Part shown: positions 16,081 to 29,255 of the stretch, piece by piece
Layout of the letters: each line of letters opens with the position of its first letter
Numbering within the stretch: position 1 is the stretch's first letter
Assembly (NCBI GenBank): GCA_016709545.1
Contig: JADJMO010000021.1
Coordinates: forward strand, 1 to 64,000
Direction: 5' to 3'
Source of the DNA: Myxococcales bacterium
Lineage (GTDB): Bacteria; Myxococcota_A; Polyangia; Polyangiales; JADJMO01
DNA length: 64,000 nucleotides
The notes under the pieces: generated by a model
The model's database searches: none
Told to the model about the DNA's origin: nothing
What the model saw: the letters and a program-made list of their open reading frames with translations, nothing else
Made by a program: the position numbers and the translations under genes

Positions 16081-17637
16081 TCAGTTGACGTCCACCAGGG
16101 CGACGCCGTCCTTGTTGCAGAACCGGGCGTCGGGCTCGTAATGACGGGCGCACACCGGGCACATCTTGCCTCGGGGCGCCGCGGGCGCCGGGGCGGCTGC
16201 GCTCACCAGCCGCTGGCCGTCGTTCGGGCAGAACTCGGCCTCGAACGGCGCCGCGGTGCCGCAGAGGGGACAACGCTTGCCGCGGGGATCGGCGAACCCG
16301 ACCGCGGTGCCCGCCGGAGCGGCGGGGGCACCCGGCAGGGGAGGCGGCGGGGGCGCGACGAACGCGGGCGCGGCGATCGGCATCGGGGTGTGGGGACGGT
16401 GCTGGGGCTTCACCGGCGCGAGCGCCACGGGCTCCGAGGAGGTCTTGGGCGACTCTCCCCTGCGCCACAGGATCAGCGCGACGAGGAGCAACAGCGTGCA
16501 CCCGCCCCCGACCACGGCGAGCCAGGCGAACTGACGACGGCCCTCGGTGCCGCCGGTCGCGGGCTTGGCGGGCGTGCTGCCGACCGCGCCGCCTCCCCCG
16601 GAGACCACGACGACCGCCGGCTCTTCACCCGCGTCCTCGAGCGACCCCGAGCCGAGCAGCTCGGCCCAGCGCGCGTCCGAGACGACCTCCACCTCGACCT
16701 TGACCGACTTGCCCGCCGCCTCGACGACGATCGACACCTTGCCCGGCTCCGCGCTGGCCTTCGCGCTGACCTTGCCGCTGGCGTCCACGGTGACGGTCGT
16801 CGCGCTGCCGGCGGCCTCGGGGGCGAGCTTGAAGGTGGGCTTCTGCGCGACCTCGCAGCCCTTGTCGTCGAGCAGGCGCGCGACGAGATCGAACTGCTCG
16901 CCCGCGCGCAGGATCTTCTTCTTCGGCCGCACCTCGAGGGTGCGCGCCTCACCGATCGAATCGCACGTCGGCTTGGTCACGGTGGCGGTGGCGGTCGCCG
17001 TCGCGCTCGTCGTGGCGGTCGCGCTCGTCGTCGGCGCGGTCGTGGTGCTGGCCGTCGCGGTCGCCGTCGTCGAGGCCACCGTCGCGCCGACGCGCTTGTA
17101 GAGGCGCGAGCGATCGACGGTCACCGAGCAGGCGCCGGCGCCCGCGGTCGGGGCCGGCGCCTCGTACTTCGCCGACTCGGACATCACGATCGTGTCGTCG
17201 TCGGTCGCGCGCACGAGCGTGGTGATGGTCGCCTTGCGCGCGTCGCCCGCGGGGCTCTCGCAGCGCGTCTTCCACGAGCGCGCCGAAGGGGTGGCGCTGT
17301 GCGAGACGCGCTTGGCGGACTCGCGATCCCAGCACTCGTCTGACCGGAACGGCCGTGCGCCGGAGAAGATGAGCTCGTCGCCGACGAGGCTGATGGTGTA
17401 GCCGCCGCTGCCCGCGTTGCCGCCTTTCGGTTTCGGGCCACACTCCTCGGGCCAGCTATGGACCGTGACCACCTCGGAGAGCGCGCCCGCGCTCCACGCA
17501 CCCGCGAGGCTCGCGCCCTCGGCCCCCGCCCTCGGCGAGAGCGTGAGGGCCAGGACCGCGAACACCAGGCAGAGCCAGCGACCCAGGCCTGGTCCGAATC
17601 GCCCCCCATCCCAGGATGGCCGGCCGGACGCGAGCAT
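16081..17637 (-). CDS. Exported beta-domain protein with membrane helix and two zinc ribbons
   Basis: The product has 518 residues. A signal-like hydrophobic segment (LCLVFAVLALTLSPRAGAEG, residues about 22-40) is followed by an extracytoplasmic domain with several Cys. A Thr/Ala repeat (TATATA-type) comes next, then an Ig-like domain at about 225-340 (VDASGKVSAKASAEPGKVSI is typical of BIG2-like folds). A membrane helix lies at about 370-392 (FAWLAVVGGGCTLLLLVALI) and a Pro-rich cytoplasmic linker leads to two C-terminal double-Cys zinc ribbons (CPLCG...FCPNDG; CPVCA...FCNKDG). Such tandem ribbons recur in myxobacterial signalling proteins. ATG 17637 is chosen because earlier in-frame starts add only Arg-rich sequence. 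Function unknown. Confidence 0.65.
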   Translation of the reverse strand: MLASGRPSWDGGRFGPGLGRWLCLVFAVLALTLSPRAGAEGASLAGAWSAGALSEVVTVHSWPEECGPKPKGGNAGSGGYTISLVGDELIFSGARPFRSDECWDRESAKRVSHSATPSARSWKTRCESPAGDARKATITTLVRATDDDTIVMSESAKYEAPAPTAGAGACSVTVDRSRLYKRVGATVASTTATATASTTTAPTTSATATTSATATATATVTKPTCDSIGEARTLEVRPKKKILRAGEQFDLVARLLDDKGCEVAQKPTFKLAPEAAGSATTVTVDASGKVSAKASAEPGKVSIVVEAAGKSVKVEVEVVSDARWAELLGSGSLEDAGEEPAVVVVSGGGGAVGSTPAKPATGGTEGRRQFAWLAVVGGGCTLLLLVALILWRRGESPKTSSEPVALAPVKPQHRPHTPMPIAAPAFVAPPPPPLPGAPAAPAGTAVGFADPRGKRCPLCGTAAPFEAEFCPNDGQRLVSAAAPAPAAPRGKMCPVCARHYEPDARFCNKDGVALVDVN

Positions 17638-17772
17638 GGCGCGAGAGGCTACCCTCACCCGGCCCCTCGGAGGGGAATTTTCCTTTGACCCCCTGATCCG
17701 TGGCATGTTAGCTGCGCACATCCGCGTACCGCGTCGTTGGTGCGCCAAGAGTGTGCCCGAAGGAGCTTGTCG

Positions 17773-19784
<2,012 letters not shown>

Positions 19785-19816
19785 ACGAACGGCTCTGAGA
19801 CGGCCTCGCGAGAGAG

Positions 19817-19850
19817 CGGCCTGGGCTTCGGCTCGGGCCGTTCTCGTTTT
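19817..19850 (+). terminator. Rho-independent terminator of the OmpA gene
   Basis: A 10-bp stem (19817-19826 with 19831-19840, two G-T wobbles) is closed by a TTCG tetraloop and followed by TTCTCGTTTT. It lies 33 bases after the stop. Confidence 0.8.
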
Positions 19851-19906
19851 GGTGAAGTGAAGGCACGCCATCGACGAACCGCGTCCGTCTGTCTATCCTC
19901 GCTCCC

Positions 19907-20470
19907 ATGATGGACGACGCCGTCGCCGCGCTCCGCGCCCGTGTGTTGTCGCTGCCCCTGGACCTGAAGGCGATGTTCGCCGTGGTCGACGACCAGGAAC
20001 TGCCCGACGAGCTCCGTCTCACCGGCGCCGCGGCGATCTTCTACTACCTCAACCCCGCGAACCTCATCCCGAGCAAGGACGGCATGCTCGGTCTCGCCGA
20101 CGACGCCATCGCGCTGCGATGCGCGCTCGACGAGGTGCGGCGCGGCGCACCCGCGCGCGCGAAGGCGCTCGCCGACCACGCGCCCGAGGCCTGGGCCGGG
20201 CTCGAGCACGAGATCTCGCTGCTCGCGGGGCTCCTCGGAGACCTGTGGGCTCCGGTCTGCGAGGCCTGGCGCGCGGTCGGCTTGCTCGAGTACCGAGGCA
20301 AGTCCGCGCGTGGTTGCGTCGACGACGCCGAGGACTCGGCGTGGCTCTACGCGGCCGTCGAGGAGGCGCTCTCGACCCGCGACATCGACGAGCAGGCCGT
20401 GATCCGCGAGATCAAGAAGGAGCCGCTGCTGGCCAAGCTCCAGCAGCGCCTCGCCACGAGGAAGCGGTGA
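19907..20470 (+). CDS. YkvA-like (DUF1232) protein
   Basis: The product has 187 residues. The segment GAAAIFYYLNPANLIPSKDG followed by LGLADDAIAL (about residues 45-70) matches the DUF1232 core: a helix, an I-P-D/S turn and a second helix with acidic residues. The rest is helical, without signal peptide. The family's function is unknown; members are often membrane-associated. Two adjacent ATGs (19907, 19910) could start it. Its stop overlaps the GTG of the following lipoprotein gene (GTGA at 20467), so the two are translated together. Confidence 0.65.
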   Translation: MMDDAVAALRARVLSLPLDLKAMFAVVDDQELPDELRLTGAAAIFYYLNPANLIPSKDGMLGLADDAIALRCALDEVRRGAPARAKALADHAPEAWAGLEHEISLLAGLLGDLWAPVCEAWRAVGLLEYRGKSARGCVDDAEDSAWLYAAVEEALSTRDIDEQAVIREIKKEPLLAKLQQRLATRKR

Positions 20471-20937
20471 AGCGCGCGGCGCGGGCCTGGGCGATCGCCG
20501 CCGTCTTCGCGGGCTCCGCGGGGTGCGGCACCAAGGAGGACGCCACCCTCGCCGCGTTCATCCGCGAGGCCGCGCTCACCAAGGGCACCAACGCCTTCGG
20601 CTCCAAGCTCGAGGGCACCGCCAAGGTGGAGTTGACCGTGGGGGCCTACGCGCCGAACGGCATCAAGGTCACGTCGGTCACCGTGCAGCTGCAGCGCGAC
20701 GGCAAGCAGATCCTCCCGCGCGCCACGCTCGAGACCACGGGCACCGTCCCGATCGACGTGCCCAAGGGCGGCAACGTCTCGCTGCTCTACACGATCAAGA
20801 TCGACCAGCTGAAGGACGACGAGCCCACCGTGCTGTGCGCGGGGCCGGTGACCGTTTCGGGCTCGGTGACGCAGGAGGGGGCCACGGCCCCTCAGCAGAT
20901 CGCCAGCGCTCCGATCACCGTCGCCGGTTGCCCCTGA
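20467..20937 (+). CDS. Small lipoprotein, unknown function
   Basis: The product has 156 residues. The GTG start overlaps the previous stop. The signal peptide (KRAARAWAIAAVFAGSAGC) has lipobox G-S-A-G-C. The mature part is a predicted beta-sandwich: alternating strands such as KVELTVGAYAPNGIKVTSVTV and ending with V-L-C-A-G-P-V and a C-terminal Cys, which can form a disulfide. No enzyme motif. It is probably periplasmic or at the outer membrane. Coupling with the DUF1232 gene suggests, but does not show, a shared role. Confidence 0.7.
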   Translation: MKRAARAWAIAAVFAGSAGCGTKEDATLAAFIREAALTKGTNAFGSKLEGTAKVELTVGAYAPNGIKVTSVTVQLQRDGKQILPRATLETTGTVPIDVPKGGNVSLLYTIKIDQLKDDEPTVLCAGPVTVSGSVTQEGATAPQQIASAPITVAGCP

Positions 20938-21008
20938 ACGTTACCGCGCGGCGCGCTTTTTCGTGCGCTCGCTCTGCCGCGTGGCGCACCGTATGATCCC
21001 CGGGAGGG

Positions 21009-24000
21009 ATGGCGCTCGCCTGCAAGGTCTGTGACTTCGAGAACGCCGACGGCGCGCGCTTCTGCTCGGCCTGCGGCGCCGCGTTGACGGTGAAGAAGGA
21101 CGGCGACGCGCTCCTCGGTACGACCATCGCGGGCAAGTTCCGCGTGGAGAAGCTCCTCGGCAACGGCGCGATGGGCCGCGTCTACCAGGCCACCCACGTC
21201 GCCCTCGATCGCGGCGTGGCCATCAAGGTGATGCACGATCACCTGGCGCGCTCCGGCGAGTTCGCGACGCGGTTCGTCCGCGAGGCCCGCGCCGCCAGCA
21301 AGCTCGATCACCCGAACAGCATCCGCGTGCTCGACTTCGGGCGCACCGATCCGAGCGAGGGGCAGCTGCTCTACCTCGTGATGGAGCTGTTCGTCGGCTC
21401 CGACCTCTACGGCCTCCTGCGCGAGGAGGGACCGATCGACGTCGCGCGGGGGGCGCGGGTCGTCACCCAGGTGCTCTCGGCGCTCGAGGACGCGCACGCC
21501 ATCGACCTCGTGCACCGCGACATCAAGCCCGAGAACGTGCTCGTCGGCCTGCGCCCCGACGGCTCCGAGATCGCCAAGCTGTGCGACTTCGGGATCGCCA
21601 AGGTGGCCCGCGAGGAGGGCCCCAAGCTCTCGCAGGCCGGCAACATGATCGGCACCCCGCTCTACATGTCGCCCGAGGCCGCGATGGGCCGCGACACCGA
21701 CGCGCGGAGCGACCTCTACTCCGTCGCCGTGGTGCTCTACGAGGTCGCCTGTGGCTCGCGGCCGTTCGACGCGCCCTCGCCGCTCGAGGTCGCGCGCCTG
21801 CAGGTCGAGGAGGCGCCGCAGCCGCCCTCGCTGCGGGCTCCCGAGCGCCGGATCCCTCCCGCGCTCGAGCGGGTCATCCTCAAGGGTCTCGCCAAGCGAC
21901 CCGCCGATCGGTGGGCGACCGCCCGCGAGATGCGCGAGGCGATCGAGGCGGCGATCCTCGCGCGCCCCGCCGGCTCGCAGTCGGAGCCGGGGGCCACGAG
22001 GCCGTGCCGCGCCTGCAAGGCGCCCGTCGGTGTGGGGCGCGATTCTGCCCGGCGTGCGGCACGCCGCAGGACGCGGTGCCGGCGCCCAAGGTCGCGGCCG
22101 TCGGCACGGAGACGTTCGCGGGGCTCGCGGGCGTCTTGCCCGACCGGCTGCTCGGCGACCTGCGGCGCGCGAGCTCCGAGGCCCGCTCCGAGCGGCGCAC
22201 GCTGACCGCGCTGTGCCTCGACCTCATCGGCGTCGACGACGCGGGCGATCCCGAGGAGCTCGCGGGGCGCATCGGCGAGCGGTACGAGCTCGTGACCCGC
22301 GCGCTCTCGCGCTTCGATGCCCTCGTCCAGGGCGCGGGCGGCACGCGGCTCACCGCGATCTTCGGGGTGCACTCGCCGCCCGAGGCCGCTGAGTCGCTGG
22401 TGGCCATGGCCGTCGAGGCGGCCTTCGACGTGCGCCGCGAGACGAGCGGCGCGCGCTGGTTCAAGGGCGGTGTCGCGGCCGGCGTGTTCCTCGTCACGGC
22501 GAACGCGGCGGGCGGGCCCCCTACCGTCCTCGGGGCGGCGGCGCAGACGGCCGCGCGGGCGGCGGACAGCGCCCGCTCGGGCGAGCTCCTGGTCGACGAA
22601 TCGATCAAGGGGCGGGTCGGCGACGGGTACGTGGCCACCCCCGCGCGCGGCGGCCTGTTCGTGGTCCGCGAGGACGTCGCCGCGGTCGCCGTCGCCACCG
22701 CGGCGCTGCGCGCGGTCGTCGGACGCGAGGCCGAGCTCGAGGCCTTCGGCAAGGCCGTGACCACCGCTCTCGAGGGGCACGGGCAGGTCGTCGCGATCCG
22801 CGGCGACGCGGGCATCGGCAAGACGGCGTTCGTGCGCGAGGCGATGGCGCGCAACCGCGACACCAAGCTGCGGTGGTACCGCGTCGCGTGTCGATCGACC
22901 GGCGGCGTCCCGCTCGGCGTGTTCCGCGATCTGATCCTCACGTACACGGGGGTCGGTCGTGGCGCGAACGCCGATGCGCTGCGCACCCTCGGTGGCGACC
23001 GCGGAACGCTGGCCGGCATGGGGCTCCCGGCCGCCGATCAGCAGCAGATCCTCGGCCTCCTCCTCGCGAGCACGGGCCTGCGCCAGCGCGCGGGCTCGAG
23101 CGGGCCGAGCCCGACCGAGAGCGGATCATTGCCCAAGGGCACGCCCGACGTGATCGCGCGCGAGGGAGGCGCGGCGATCCGCAACTTCCTCACCGCGGCG
23201 CTGCGCAAGGGGAACGTCGCGTTCGTCGTCGAGGACCTGCAGTGGATCGACCCCTCGTCGGCGGCGCTCCTCGCGCAGGTGGCGACGGCCGTCGCGCGGA
23301 GGCCGGCGCTCCTCGTGCTGACGGCGCGCGCGGGCATCTGGAGCGACTGGAACGCGCCGCACTTCACGCGGATCCACCTCGGTCCGCTGCCGGCGCCTTC
23401 CGCGCGCCGCCTCCTCGAGGGCATGCTCCCCGACGCGGAGGTCCCCGACAGCGTCGCCCAGCCGATCCTGCAGCGCGCGGGCGGAAACCCCCTGTTCCTC
23501 GAGTCGATCGTCGAGGCGCTGCGCTCGGCCGGGGCTCTCTCGGTCGATGCGGGGCGCTACCACCTGGCCGAGGGCGCGAAGCTCGTGGCCGAGGGCCTGC
23601 GCGGCCTCGTCGAGGCCCGCCTGCGCTCGCTGGACGACGGCGCGCAGAGCGTGCTCCTGCGCGCCGCGGTGGTGGGCAACGAGGCCGAGGTCTCCGATCT
23701 CGGTGCGCTCGCCGGCGCCGACGTCGACGTGGAGTCGGCGCTGCGGATCCTCGTCGGCCGCGGGCTCCTCGAGGAGCGGCCGCGCGCCGAGGGCGAGGCC
23801 CGCAAGGTCGGCTTCGCCAACGACGGCGTGCGCGAGGTGCTCTACGAGATGCTCGGCCCGAGCGATCGGAAGGCGCTCCACCTCGCCCTCGCCGAGCGCT
23901 GGGACGCCATCCGTGCCGCGGCCGGCGACGCGCCCGCGTCGCTCGAGGAGATCGCGCGGCACTGGGAGCTCGCGGGCGAGGCCGGTCCGGCGGTGGCGCG

Positions 24001-24904
24001 CTACCGCGAAGCGGCGAAGCTGCTGCTCACGCGCGGGGAGGCGAAGGCCGCAGGCAAGCTGCTCGAGCGCGCGGCCCAGCACCTGCCGAAGCTCGACGCC
24101 GGGTCGGCGGTCGGACTCTTGCTCGAGCTCATCGAGGCCCTCGCGCAGGTCGGCGATCTCGCGGCGGTCGACAAGGCCATCGCGTACCTCGATCGTCTGC
24201 CGCTCGACGCGCAGGCCAAGGGGCGCGCGCAGGCTCGCTGCGAGCGCGCGCGCGGCGCCGTGCAGCGACGCGCCGGTCGACCCGCCGAGGCCGCGCTGGT
24301 GCTGCAGTCGGCGCTCGACAAGGCGACCGCGGCGCGCGAGCCCGAGCTCTCGTGCGACCTCTACCTCGACCTCTCCGCGGCGCTCGAGGATCAGAACGAG
24401 ACGCAGAAGGCGCTGCAGGCCGCGCTCACCGGCCTCGAGATGGCGTCGGCGCTGGCCGAGAAGGGCCTCGGCGACGAGGTCACGCTGCGCACGCGGCTCG
24501 CGGCATACCTCAACGCGGTCGGCCGCCTCTACCTGCGCCGCGACGACGCGGTCCGCGCGGCGGACTACTTCCGCGGCTCCCTCGCGCAGGCGGAGAAGGC
24601 CAACGACAACGCGGCGTCGGCGCGGGCCCTCGCGAACCTCGGCCACATCGCGGCCCGCCGCGAGGACTTCCGCGCCGCGGCGGCCGAGACGATGCGCGCG
24701 CTCCGCCTCTCGCAGGAGAGCGGAGACCGCATGTCCCAGGCGCGCATCCACGTGAACCTCGGCCACTACCTCGTGAAGCTCGGTCGTCGCGATCAGGCCG
24801 AGGAGAGCTACCGCGCCGCGCAGACCCTCTCCGAGGCGATCGGCTGGTCCGAAGGCGTGGCCGTCGCCCATCAGGCCCTCGAAGCCCTCGCCCGGACTGG
24901 TTAG
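21009..24904 (+). CDS. Ser/Thr kinase fused to cyclase-like, AAA and TPR modules (one frameshift)
   Basis: About 1298 residues after correction. Order: an N-terminal zinc ribbon (CKVC...CSACG, 4-22); a Hanks-type kinase at about 40-305 with G-N-G-A-M-G, V-A-I-K, H-R-D-I-K-P-E-N and D-F-G-I-A-K, all catalytic residues present; a second zinc ribbon (CRAC...FCPACG); a cyclase-homology domain (about 395-560) where the second metal Asp is lost (GTRLTAIFG); a signalling ATPase with Walker A G-D-A-G-I-G-K-T (about 597) and a V-V-E-D-L-Q-W Walker B; and TPR repeats to the end. Near 22036 a G is missing (GTGGGGCG for GTGGGGGCG) inside the second ribbon. It probably integrates a protein signal sensed by the TPRs into phosphorylation in the cytoplasm. 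Confidence 0.85.
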
Positions 24905-24908
24905 CTGG

Positions 24909-24930
24909 TGGGGGGGCCTTCGCCCCCCCA
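24909..24930 (+). terminator. GC hairpin behind the kinase gene
   Basis: TGGGGGGGC pairs with GCCCCCCCA around CTTC, 5 bases after the kinase stop. The stem is very stable but no T-run follows, so it may work as a terminator only partly or as a 3'-end stabiliser. Confidence 0.55.
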
Positions 24931-25495
24931 CGGATCGCCATGCCGCGCCGCGGGTTTCGCCGTCCTTCGCTTCGCTACGGACCGCTCCACCCGCGTCGCT
25001 GACATGGCGAACCCCCCGCTCGCTGCGCTCGCAGAGAGGTGGGAACGCCTTCTACGGGCGCGCGGCCACCGACCCCGCACCCCGCGACGCCGGCCGCCGA
25101 GCCGAGGGGCGCGAGCCATGCGTGACGCGGTGGGAGCCGTCGTCTCCGCGAGCGATGCGTGACGGCGCCGGCTGCGAGCGGTTCCACCTCGCGTCTCGCC
25201 GCGCAGCGGCGCGCGGGGGTGGGAGGCTGGTCTGCGACGCGACGAGCCCCGAGAGGGGCGAAGTCGGCGGCGCGGCCACCGACCCCGAGGGGGGCGCGAG
25301 CCACCCTCCAGAAAAGAAGAGCGCCGCGGCGGGCAGATGGGGGGGGGATTGTCGGCCCGCCGCGGCGTTGGCCTCCATAGAGCAAGCTCGGGGCCAAGGG
25401 CCTCCCGACCTCGTTTCGCAGGTTTGGCGATGCGTCGCCTCCGTGTGGTTCCAAAGCTGCAAGCTCCGCGTTGCAACGTTGCGCAGACCCTGCCC
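24931..25495. other. Non-coding region between kinase and clpX
   Basis: About 565 bases lie between two convergent genes. No supported gene: frames here lack starts with ribosome sites, and their amino-acid content is Arg/Pro-rich in all phases. A 17-base string (GCGCGGCCACCGACCCC) occurs at 25060-25076 and 25270-25286, each followed within 50 bases by a GAGGGG(GG)CGCGAGCCA string, so part of the region is a decayed direct duplication. Confidence 0.55.
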
Positions 25496-25524
25496 AAAAA
25501 CGAAACGGCCACCGTGAGGTGGCC
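25496..25524 (-). terminator. Rho-independent terminator of clpX
   Basis: On the minus strand GGCCACC pairs with GGTGGCC around TCAC, followed by GTTTCGTTTTT. It lies 37 bases after the clpX stop. Confidence 0.8.
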
Positions 25525-25561
25525 GACCGAAGGCAGGGCTTCGTGACTCGGGCCGATCCCG

Positions 25562-26821
<1,260 letters not shown>

Positions 26822-26979
26822 GGGATTCCGTGGGGAAAGGTAGCCCGCTCGTTCCGGTTCGTCGAGAGTTCGACGAGGCCGTCCTCGGGATGCGGCCCCT
26901 TGGCCCACCCCGACGAACGGCCCGTCGCGTCAGATCTTGTCTGGCCAGACAGGCAGAGCTCGCCGGCCACCCACTCCGT

Positions 26980-27672
26980 TCACTTCTTTTCGGCCGGCTT
27001 CTGGTTCTTCTTGGGCAAGAAGACCTCGTCGACCAGGCCGTATTCCTTCGCTTCGGCCGCGCTCAGGAAGAAGTCGCGCTCCATGTCGGCCTTGAGCTTG
27101 TCCTTGTTCTGCCCGGTCGCGCCGTGGAGGATGTCGATGAGGACCTGCTTGAAGCGCAGGATCTCGCGGGCGTGGATCTCGATGTCCGTGGCTTGGCCTT
27201 GCGCGCCGCCGAGCGGCTGGTGGATCATGATGCGGGCGTGCGGCAGGATGCGCCGCTTGCCCTTCGAGCCGCTCGCGAGGAGCACGGCGCCCATCGACGC
27301 CGCCTGCCCGAGGCAAGCGGTGGACACGGCGCAACGGACGTATTGCATGGTGTCGTAGATGGCGAGGCCGGCCGTGACCACGCCGCCGGGCGAGTTCACG
27401 TAGAGGATGATGTCCTTGTCCGGGTCCTCGCTCTCGAGGAACAGGAACTGGGCGATGATGATGTTGGCGATGTTGTCGTCGACCTCGGAGCCCAGGAAGA
27501 CGATGCGGTCCTTGAGGAGGCGCGAGAACACGTCCCAGGTGCGCTCGCCGCGGTGCGTGGTCTCCACGATGTAGGGCATGAAGACGCTGCGCGGCTGCAG
27601 GTAGTCCTGGGCGTCGCCCGACTCGAGGACTCGCATCGCTTCGTCGCGGCGGGTGATGTAGCGCTTGCTCAC
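26980..27672 (-). CDS. clpP: ATP-dependent Clp protease proteolytic subunit ClpP
   Basis: The 230-residue serine protease assembles into a double heptamer. Catalytic Ser126 lies in G-Q-A-A-S-M-G, and His151 in A-R-I-M-I-H-Q-P; the Asp lies in the following helix region. The GTG start at 27672 is chosen for its GGAGGAGC ribosome site. It gives about 33 residues before the usual mature start (MPYIVE), so a propeptide is likely. The C-terminus is Lys-rich (KKNQKPAEKK). It sits between tig and clpX in the standard order of this cluster. Confidence 0.96.
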   Translation of the reverse strand: MSKRYITRRDEAMRVLESGDAQDYLQPRSVFMPYIVETTHRGERTWDVFSRLLKDRIVFLGSEVDDNIANIIIAQFLFLESEDPDKDIILYVNSPGGVVTAGLAIYDTMQYVRCAVSTACLGQAASMGAVLLASGSKGKRRILPHARIMIHQPLGGAQGQATDIEIHAREILRFKQVLIDILHGATGQNKDKLKADMERDFFLSAAEAKEYGLVDEVFLPKKNQKPAEKK

Positions 27673-27675
27673 GTT

Positions 27676-27683
27676 GCTCCTCC
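27676..27683 (-). promoter_or_regulatory. Ribosome-binding site of clpP (supports GTG start)
   Basis: On the minus strand GGAGGAGC is placed 3 to 4 bases before GTG 27672. No comparable site precedes the later in-frame ATGs. Confidence 0.7.
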
Positions 27684-27814
27684 GAAGGCCGACTCGCGGC
27701 ACCAAAAGACGATGCTCCTGTGTACGCCCGGTTTCCAGGAAGACAAGAGAGAACTGCTCGTATTGGCAGTGGTACCTGGTCCTCTGGGGGGGCCGTCGGT
27801 CGGGCCCGCGCGCC

Positions 27815-27851
27815 AAAAACGAATCACCCCCGTCGCGAGCGACGAGGGTGA
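27815..27851 (-). terminator. Rho-independent terminator of tig
   Basis: On the minus strand TCACCCTCGTCG pairs with CGACGGGGGTGA (one mismatch) and is followed by TTCGTTTTT. It starts 22 bases after the tig stop, so clpP-clpX probably have a promoter of their own between 27673 and 27815. Confidence 0.75.
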
Positions 27852-27872
27852 CACGGCAGCGCGGGCCGAGCG

Positions 27873-29138
27873 CTATTCGGTTTCCTTCACGTTGGCCTTG
27901 GCGATGAGGACGTCGAGGACCTTGTCCTCGAGGATCATGCCGATGAGCATCTGGCGCTTCTGCTGATCGCGGTACTCGACGCGGAGGCGGGCGATGTTCT
28001 TGCCGGTCTCCTGGGCGAGCTCCTCGAGGCCCTTCTCGAGATCCTTGTCGTCGACGGTGATGGTGTTGCGCTGGGCGATCTCGGCCATGAGCAGGCCGGC
28101 GCGCACCTTCACCTCGCTGTCGACCATCAGCTGCCGCTCGAGCTCGGGCGTCATCTGGAGCTGCTGACCCTGACGGCGCGCCGTGTTGCGGAGCTCCTGC
28201 AGGGTGAGCTGCGCCTGCTGCTGCACGAGGGTGGGGGGCGCCTCGACGGGGTTCGCGTTGCACAGCGCGGCGACCAGGCTCGTGACGAGCTGCTGCTCGG
28301 CGTTGTCCGACGCCTGCTTCTCGAGCTTCTTGCGGGTGTCCTCCTCGAGGGCCGCGAGGGTCGCGTAGTCGCCGCAGTCCTTGGCGAACTCGTCGTCGAG
28401 GTTCGGCAGGCGGCGCTCCTTGATCTCGGTGAGCTCGATGCTGAACGCCGCCTTCTTGCCGCGCAGCGCCGGGTTCGCGTGGTTGTCCGGGAAGGCGACG
28501 TCGACGTCCTTCTTGCTGCCGGCGGCGACGCCGACGAGCGCGTCCTCGAGCTCCTTGACGAGCTTGCCCTCGCCGAGCTCCGCGGTGACGCCCTTGCCGC
28601 TGTCGAGCGCCTTGCCCTCGAGGGTGGCCGTGAAGTCGATCGTGACCAGGTCACCGGCCTTGGCGGCGCGCGCCGGCTCGGGGGTGACGAGGGTCGCGTG
28701 CGCCTTGCGCAGGTTCTCGATCGCGAGCTTCACGTCGTCGGCGGCGACGGCGACCTTGGGCTTGCTGGCATCGAGGCCCTCCCACTTCAGGTCGCCGATG
28801 ACCGGACGGACCTCGAAGCGCGCCTTGAACTCGAGGGTGGAAGGGGTGGCCTTCTTGACCTCGATCTTGGGCTGCGAGAGCGGGGTGACGTTCTTGTCGG
28901 TGAGCGCCTTGTTGAGGGTCTCGTCGACCAGGCGGGTGGCCACGTCGTTGAGGACGGCCCCGCTGTAGAGCTGGGTGAGGACCTCGCGGGGTGCCTTGCC
29001 GGGGCGGAAGCCCTTCACGCGGGCGCGCTTGGCCAGATCCACGTACGCCTTGTCGACCTCCTTCTTGACCCGGTCGGGACCGACCGAGATGGAGTACTCG
29101 ACGAGGACGGGGGTGAGCTGCTCGACCTGGACTTCCAT
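27873..29138 (-). CDS. tig: Trigger factor, ribosome-associated chaperone
   Basis: The product has 421 residues. N-terminal ribosome-binding domain with the signature G-F-R-P-G-K-A-P (about residue 43). The FKBP-type prolyl isomerase domain begins near 155 (DLVTIDFTATLEG) and includes A-F-P-D-N-H. The long helical C-terminal arms run from about 250. It binds at the ribosome exit tunnel and shields nascent chains. It is first in the tig-clpP-clpX order. ATG 29138 begins with the expected MEVQVEQ strand. The radical SAM gene starts divergently 118 bases away. Confidence 0.95.
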   Translation of the reverse strand: MEVQVEQLTPVLVEYSISVGPDRVKKEVDKAYVDLAKRARVKGFRPGKAPREVLTQLYSGAVLNDVATRLVDETLNKALTDKNVTPLSQPKIEVKKATPSTLEFKARFEVRPVIGDLKWEGLDASKPKVAVAADDVKLAIENLRKAHATLVTPEPARAAKAGDLVTIDFTATLEGKALDSGKGVTAELGEGKLVKELEDALVGVAAGSKKDVDVAFPDNHANPALRGKKAAFSIELTEIKERRLPNLDDEFAKDCGDYATLAALEEDTRKKLEKQASDNAEQQLVTSLVAALCNANPVEAPPTLVQQQAQLTLQELRNTARRQGQQLQMTPELERQLMVDSEVKVRAGLLMAEIAQRNTITVDDKDLEKGLEELAQETGKNIARLRVEYRDQQKRQMLIGMILEDKVLDVLIAKANVKETE

Positions 29139-29255
29139 TTTGCGCGTGACCTCGGCGTCAGAGAATTGGGGGCGCGCACTCTCGTCGCTCGCCCCGCCGG
29201 TGTCAAACGTCCAGGCAGTTTGCCTCCCCCGAGCGGGCGCTGTACGCATGTTCAG

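Noticed and set aside
20938..21008. Intrinsic terminator behind the 20467 gene (GCGCGGCGCGC then TTTTT)
   Set aside because: The stem is only four to five base pairs and overlaps the start region of the kinase gene; too weak to call.
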